In this document: positions 58,094-64,000 of the stretch, piece by piece | Layout of the letters: each line of letters begins with the position of its first letter | How positions within the stretch are numbered: position 1 is the first letter of the stretch | Assembly: GCF_024323335.1 (NCBI RefSeq) | Contig: NC_066581.1 | Span: forward strand, 179,731,330-179,795,329 | Reading direction: 5' to 3' | DNA length: 64,000 nucleotides | Source of the DNA: Lathyrus oleraceus | Taxonomy: Eukaryota; Streptophyta; Magnoliopsida; Fabales; Fabaceae | Made by a program: the position numbers and the translations under genes | The notes under the pieces: model-generated | Databases searched by the model: none | What the model saw: the letters and a program-made list of their open reading frames with translations, nothing else | What the model was told of the DNA's origin: nothing

Positions 58094-61000
58094 GACATTC
58101 TAACCGAGGAGGTGAAGGTTAAAATCTTCATGTCGACTCAGTAGAATGGGCTTAAATAACAACATAGAAACAAATTTTGGTCCCTAAGAGACCTCATGAT
58201 GCATATGATATGAATGTAAAAGTTCATTCTTTGTGGGGAAATATTTCCACAAAGGAAAAGAAATCAGAGAGATTGAAAATCCGCAGGAGCATAATACATT
58301 CCATAAGGAAAACTCACTGGGGAGACAGAGACTCTGGGGGGTTAAAGGAGTTACGCATAGGCCAGGCTACGACTTAAAACTGCTGGGGGACTAGAGGAAT
58401 TCCATACAAAATGGAAAGACTCAGCCAGGGAAACAAAACCTCTGCAGGGGATGTGAGTAGATCAGGATGCAACTGAAGTACTTGAATCATGCAGGAAAAG
58501 CGATTTCACTAAGGAAATACGCACTCAACTCGATTGGGGAAGATAAACTTCAACGCAGGAGGACCAGAAATTTACTATCCACTACCTGTCACTGGGTAAG
58601 GAGATAATAAAATTCTGACAGAGAGGACACCCGTCATCGGTTAGGATGAACATATCAAGGATGACTCACTGGGAACCACCAGGAGGGAGTATTCATTACC
58701 AGTTACTGGGTAAGAATAGCCTTGCTGGGGAAAAATGCAGAGCAATAGGATTTACAACTACCATTTACTGGGCAGAAGACCAAAGATGAGAGTATCCATC
58801 ATCGGTTAGGATGAACATATCAAGGATAAACTCAACAGGGAAGAAAATCCGTCATCGATTAGGATGAACATATCAAGGATAGACTTGCCTGGGAATGTTA
58901 AGGAGGATACCCGTCATCGGTTAAGATGAACATACCAAGGATATACCAACTGAACAAAAAGTAGGAATTACATCTATCGAATGCTGGATAGAATACCATC
59001 AAAGAGAAAATCTGTCACCGGTTAGGATGAACATATCAAGGATAGACTCTGTGAGGAGAGAAAGTAGGAATTACATCTATCAGTTACTGGATAGAATACC
59101 ATCAAAGAGAAAATTTGTCACCGGTTAGGATGAACATGTCAAGGATAGACTCTGTGAGGAGAGAAAGTAGGAATTACATCTATCAGTTACTGGATAGAAT
59201 ACCAAGAGAGAGTATCCGTCACCGGTTAGGATGAACATATCAAGGATAAACTCTGCGGGAGAAAATAAGGTTTACAACTAGCAGTTACTGGGTAGAATAC
59301 CACAAAGAGAAGGAAATTTGTCATCAGTTAAGATGAACATATCAAGGATTAACTCTTTGGGGAACAAAATTAGGGATTACAACTACCTTTTTACTGGGTA
59401 GAATACCACAAATAAGAGTATCCGTCATCGATTAAGATGAACATATCAAGGATAAACTCAATGCAGGGGAAAGAAAGATATCTATCACCGGTTAGGATGA
59501 ACATGTCGAGGATATACTTCCTGGGGAATTAGGAAACACGAATCATTGGGGACTCCACTGCTGGAAAAACAGGGATACTTTTGCCGTGTATTGGGCAAGA
59601 AGTAACAAACTGCAAAGTAAGAAGAATATTACCAGTTATTGGGTAATAAGCTCTTAGGAGACTCAAAGCATCTATCTAGGAAAGAGCTAGAAAGAAACAG
59701 TCAATCAAGACTCAACCCAATAAGGATATAACTCAAGGGGAGCAATTACATCCAGATAATCAACTGGGGAGGAAGCTGAAGTAATAATCATCCACGAGGA
59801 AATAACTCAGTGAGGAAAAGGAGAAAGGTTAAAGTATTTCTGCCTAAGGGGATGACACTCTACAATTGAGGGAGGACAGACACCGAATTTGTATGGGGGT
59901 AAAGTACCACCATAACAGAGAATAAGAATCTCAAATAAATCAATCAAATATGATGATGCAATTATGCAATTATGAAATTATATGAGTGTATATGTATATA
60001 TGATGATTATGCTGAAAAAACGATCACAAAGGATACAAAGGTGTCGCAAAGAATTTGAATCATCGATATAATCCTCGGTCAATCCACAAAAAGAGGGAGA
60101 CAACTGCTGGAAAATAGAGAGGGAGATCAACGACCCAAAGGCTCAACTCTAGCTGAGGAAGGAGGAGATCCGCTGAGGAGAGGAAATTTTATCGAATCTG
60201 CAGGGAATTCTAGGTCAACACCATATCAAAATGGGAGACAACCATACAGAGGATAAACACAAGTAGCTGCTCAGAAACCAGGAGGAAACTCTGACTGGGA
60301 GCAAGTCGGATGGTGACTGGTGGAAAAACCAACGCGATCTACTAGGGAATCTAACTCACTTTGCTGAAAATCAACCCTGCTAAGGAAACACAACTTCAAC
60401 CGGGGGGGGTAGAAACTCTGTCAGGGAATCAAACACACCGCAGGGCACTGAATCAACCAACTCAACTGGGGAAAAGAATCGAAGCTCCGTTGGGGATCAA
60501 ACATTCCGTAGGGGGATTAGGCCATCAAACTCGGCTAGGGATACCCGAAGGGTTAACTGCTTGGGGAACCCTTAATGCTTCGCACTTAAGACTTGCTATT
60601 CTTCGAAACGCTGTTGATGTTTCTATTTTAATTGCTTTGAAAAATTCTTGCTTTTATATGTTTAAGAAAAAAAATGATTTTGATTAACATTTTAAATTTA
60701 AAAAATGATCATAATAAAATTTAAAACTATTGGCTGAAGTAAATAAGAGTGAAAATAATTGGATAAAAGCCCAACTTTATTTAATAGAATGGTAGTCTGT
60801 AAATGACAAGACTCTATAGATCTTTACAAAGTTGAAAATGGTAATTTTCATGAAAAAAGGGTTACATTGAATACAAATAATCCTTAATCCTCCTACCAAC
60901 TTTTGATGTTTGTTGCGCTCTTGATCGCTGTTGGGGACGGTGAATCGACGTCAACCCTCGTGCTCAACAAAGTCTTTCCAAAACTGGACGATCAGTAGAC

Positions 61001-61199
61001 TGCAGTTACTTGCCATAATCCCTAATTTTTGCATAAGTTGCCCCAAGGTGGGGTACTCAACTTATCAGGAAATTCTTTCTGTTTTTATGTCTCTAATTTT
61101 TGCCTGGATCGCCCTTTCGGGTTTTCAATCCACCGAGACGCTCATTTTTGCGTAAGCCGTCCTTTCGGGTTTTCAAATTAGCGAGTTGTTCTTTTCTTT
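58094..61199 (-). other. Ogre 2 3' noncoding region
   Basis: About 3.1 kb without a supported gene. 58100-58560 and 59530-60560 are rich in CTGGGGA / GGGGAA phrases, 58630-59510 is the tandem repeat, 60690-60950 is AT-rich, and 60960-61199 matches 1400-1623 of Ogre 1. Long repeat-bearing 3' regions are typical of Ogre elements. Confidence 0.75.
58630..59520. repeat. Tandem repeat, about 103-bp period in its core
   Basis: Ten copies of the phrase GTCA(T/C)CGGTTAGGATGAACA...CAAGGAT start near 58633, 58797, 58848, 58912, 59008, 59115, 59217, 59318, 59424 and 59483. Between 59008 and 59424 spacing is close to 103 bp, and spacers share AATTACATCTATCAGTTACT-GGATAGAATACCA. Confidence 0.85.
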
Positions 61200-62156
61200 T
61201 TAGGCGAAGTATTTCTTGATTGCATCTGTATTCACAGGACGAGTGAACTCTTCACCATCCATAGTTGTAAGAATTAAGGCGCCGCTTGAAAACGCTCTCT
61301 TAACAACATATGGGCCTTCATAATTAGGAGTCCATTTGCCCATAGAATCTGGTTTGAACGATAGAATATTTTTGAGCACAAGGTCACCTTCTCTGAACAC
61401 ACGAGGTCTGACCTTCTTATCAAAAGCTTTCTTCATCCTTTACTGATATAACTGACCATGGCACATGGTAGTTAATCTCTTCTCTTCAATCAAATTCAGC
61501 TGATCAAACCTGGTTTGACACCATTCAGCCTCAGTCAACTTGGCTTCCATGAGCACACGTAATGATGGAATCTTAACCTCTACGGGGAGCACTGTTTCTA
61601 TGCCATATACAAGAGAAAAAGGGGTTGCCCCTATTGAGGTGCGGATGGATGTTCGATACCCGTGCAAAGCAAATGGGAGCATCTCATGCCAATCCTTATA
61701 TGTCACAACCATCTTCTGGATAATCTTCTTGATGTTCTTATTCACAGCTTCAACAACCCCATTCATCTTAGGTCTGTAGGGAGAAGAATTATGATGTGCA
61801 ATCCTAAAGTATTTACAAAGAGCTTCCACCATATTATTATTCAAGTTCGATCCATTATCAGTAATGATCTTACTTGGCACACCATAATGACATATAATAT
61901 GATTCTTGATAAATCTCACAATGACTTGCTTGGTTACATTTGCATATGATGCAACTTCAACCCATTTTCTGAATTAATCAATTGCAACTAAAATGAAACG
62001 GTGTCCATTCGAAGCTTTGGGATCGATCATCCCAATCATATCAATTCCCCACATGGAGAAGGGCAACAGGGAATAAATAACATTCAATAGTGTCAGAGGA
62101 ACATGAATCTTATTCGCATATATTTGACACTTGTGGCATTTCTTCACAAACTGCAA
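61200..62156 (-). pseudogene. Ogre 2 integrase core and C-terminus
   Basis: From 62156 down: CHKCQIYANK (end of zinc finger), WGIDMIGMID (first catalytic Asp), a stop near 61976, then IITDNGSNLNNN (second Asp) and NGVVEAVNKN (Glu), so the DDE triad is complete here, unlike Ogre 1. A TAA at 61442-61440 separates the C-terminal piece (RPRVFREGDLVLKNIL, GPYVVKRAFSSGAL, TDAIKKYFA), which ends at 61200. Confidence 0.9.
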
Positions 62157-63024
62157 CAGTTAGATTCCATTGTCAGCCAATAGTACCCTGCTCGCAACAT
62201 CTTATTTGCCATTGCATGTCCATTGGAATGAGTACCAAAGGAACCTTCATGCACTTCAGTCTTTAACAAGTCTGCTTCATGTCTATCCACGCATCTGAGC
62301 AAAACCATGTCGAAGTTTCTCTTGTACAGTACATCATCATTCAAGTAGAAATTGCCGGCTAATCTTCTCAAAGTCTTCTTATCTTTCAAAGATGCCCTAG
62401 ACGAGCAAATCTGACTTTGGAGGAAGAATTTAATGTCGTAATACCACGGCTTTTTTGCTTTGACTTCTTCAACAGCAAACACATGAGTTGGCCTATCAAG
62501 ATACGTCACAGATAAATTGGGAACCTCATTCCAGTACTTCACTACGATCATTGACGCCAATGTTGCAAGAGCATCTGCCATCCGGTTCTCATCTCGAGGG
62601 ATATGATGAAACTCAACTTTTGTAAAGAAAGTTGAAATCCTCCTCGCATAATCTCTATACGGTATTAGACCGGGTTGATTCGTCTCCCATTCACCTTTGA
62701 TTTGATTAACAACCAAAGATGAATCTCCAAAGACATCTAAATGCTTGATTCTGAGATCAATGGCCTCTTCGAGCCCCATAATGCAAGCTTCGTATTCTGC
62801 CATATTGTTTGTACACTTGAAAGTCAATCTAGCTGTAAGTGGAAAATGCGTGCCTTGAGGAGTAATAATTACTGCCCCAATGCCATTACCATACTGATTA
62901 ACAACTCCACCAAATACCATGCCCCAACGGAACCAGGTTCTGGCCCTTCTTCAAGCAATGGTTCACCACAATCTTTCATTTTCAAGTACAAGATCTCTTC
63001 ATCGGGAAAATCATACTGCACTGA
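62144..63024 (-). pseudogene. Ogre 2 second RNase H, linker and integrase zinc finger start
   Basis: Open for 258 residues (62920-62144). The RNase H begins MVFGGVVNQYGNG: the first catalytic Asp seen in Ogre 1 (VFDGAA) is Gly here. The Glu (NMAEYEA) and second Asp (FGDSSL) remain. Then comes FHHIPRDENRMADALATLAS, the linker, and FGTHSNGHAMANKMLRAGYYWL with the two zinc-finger His. A 1-bp loss near 62153 shifts the frame into the finger's Cys part, and another near 62930 breaks the upstream join. Confidence 0.88.
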
Positions 63025-63789
63025 CTAATAGTCTTCAATCAGTTGGTAAGCCAAATGGTCAGCCAAGATACTACCCTTGATTGCTTTCTGAGATCGGTAT
63101 TCGATATCATACTCTGATAACAACATCTGCCAACGGGCAATCCTCCCAATTAAAGCAGGCTTCTCAAATATATACTTGATCGGATCCATTTTGGATATCA
63201 ACCAAGTGGTATGATTCAACATATATTGATGCAGACGCTTAGCAGCCCAAGCCAATGCGCAACAAGTATTCTCAAGCATAGAATACCGAGTCTCGCAGTC
63301 GGTGAACTTCTTACTGAGGTAGTAAATTGAAAATTCTTTCTTTCTAGTCTCATCTTGCTGACCAAGAACACTACCCATACTATCTTCAAGCACAATCAAA
63401 TACATGATCAAAGGTCTTCCTTCAACAGGTGGCGACAGAATCGGAGGTTCAAGCAAATATTCCTTGATACTGTCAAAAGCTTTCTGGCAGTCTTCGGTCC
63501 AATCACAAGATTGATCTTTCCGAAGAAGCTTGAATATAGGCGCACATGTGGCAGTCATGTGTGAAATGAATCTGGAAATATAATTCAAGCGGCCGAGAAA
63601 ACCTCTGACTTGCTTCTCAATTTTGGGTGCAGGCATCTCTTGTATTACTTTGACCTTGGCATGATCAATTTCACTACCTTTCTCGCTAATAATAAAGCCC
63701 AACAACTTACCAGAACAAACACCAAAAGTACACTTATTGGGATTCAAGTGGAGTTTATACTTCCTCAAATGCTGGAATAGCTTCAACAA
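63025..63789 (-). pseudogene. Ogre 2 RT thumb/connection and first RNase H
   Basis: A 254-residue open stretch: LNPNKCTFGVCSGKLLGFI, QVRGFLGRLNYISRFISH (connection), DWTEDCQKAFDSIKEYLL, PPILSPPVEGRPLIMYL, FSIYYLSKKFTDCETRYSML and LAWAAKRLHQYML (RNase H). It ends with a stop at 63025, where Ogre 1 has Gln. It spans positions that are frameshifted in Ogre 1. Confidence 0.9.
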
Positions 63790-64000
63790 ATGCTCAACAT
63801 GTTCCTCTTCATCAACTTATTTGGCAATCATATCATCAACATATACTTCAATCTCTTTATGCATCATATCATGAAAAAGAGTAGTCATTGCTCTCTGGTA
63901 AGTTGCACCAGCATTCTTTAAATCGAAAGGCATCACTCTATAACAGAATGTTCCCCAAAGCGTAATGAATGTGGTCTTCTCCATATCTTCGGGTGCCATC
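63790..64000 (-). pseudogene. Ogre 2 RT, partial (window edge)
   Basis: MAPEDMEKTTFITLWGTFCY, MPFDLKNAGATYQRAMTTLF and the active site YVDDMIAK near 63820-63845, then a stop and EEEHVE leading into the next open piece. The rest of the palm lies beyond 64000. Confidence 0.88.

Larger units (their letters stand above)
58078..64000 (-). mobile_element. Ogre element 2, 3' part (continues past the window)
   Basis: Minus strand: RT, RNase H, second RNase H and integrase (64000-61200), 3' noncoding region with tandem repeat (61199-58094), PPT and LTR. Closely related to Ogre 1 in protein sequence but with different breaks. Confidence 0.9.

Noticed and set aside
58630..59520. CRISPR-like regular repeat
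   Set aside because: Repeats are long and imperfect, and spacers are themselves repetitive; a eukaryotic tandem repeat.
60361..60687. 108-codon plus-strand ORF in the Ogre 2 3' region
   Set aside because: No motif; lies in repetitive noncoding sequence and opposite to the element's sense.

Overview
This window is plant repeat DNA. I found no ordinary host gene, rRNA or tRNA. It is a nest of retrotransposons, one DNA transposon and their remains. The very large Ogre/Tat-type Ty3/gypsy elements (LTRs of 4.0-4.65 kb, tRNA-Arg-type primer site, an extra ORF before gag, an intron before RT, a second RNase H) point to a legume, most likely tribe Fabeae (pea, vetch, faba bean, lentil, grass pea). 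That assignment is inference from element type.

Layout. 1-1397: part of a Ty1/copia LTR, minus strand, inserted into the 3' noncoding part of Ogre element 1. 1398-19373: Ogre element 1, minus strand (integrase, second RNase H, RNase H, RT, intron, protease, gag, ORF1, leader, PBS, 4650-bp 5' LTR), split in its protease region by a 3478-bp CACTA transposon (5814-9291) that carries Ulp1-like protease exons. 19374-19578: end of another Ogre LTR in the opposite orientation, into which Ogre 1 inserted. 19579-47051: the 3' half of a Ty1/copia element, plus strand (broken RT, RNase H, PPT, 3' LTR). Its RNase H is interrupted at 20903-45272 by a 24.4-kb tandem array.

The array is the most striking object here. 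It is a minus-strand, apparently non-autonomous LTR retrotransposon present as LTR-internal-LTR-internal-LTR-internal-LTR-internal-LTR: five nearly identical 1.72-kb LTRs and four internal regions of 4034, 4033, 3850 and 3849 bp. One pair of 5-bp target duplications (CAAAG) bounds the whole array. Each internal region keeps a primer-binding site and a polypurine tract, but I recognise no gag or pol in it. Units 3 and 4 share a 184-bp deletion next to the PBS, so the array seems to have grown by duplication after insertion.

47052-53720 holds older debris: an L1-type LINE 3' fragment, an AT-rich stretch, a decayed minus-strand copia RT, a longer decayed LINE (RT to RNase H) and a copia LTR with PBS. 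53729-64000 is Ogre material again, minus strand: a leader stub, PBS, an LTR (54080-58077) that has a PPT on its other side, a long 3' noncoding region with a ~103-bp tandem repeat, then integrase, RNase H and RT running off the window. That LTR is therefore shared by two element bodies, a second tandem junction.

Every protein-coding region seen is interrupted by stops or frameshifts except the short Ulp1 exons. The elements do not work together as a pathway. The order of nesting records the order of insertion: host copia first, then an opposite-strand Ogre, then Ogre 1, then the CACTA and the second copia LTR. The tandem array is a separate and recent event inside the host copia.
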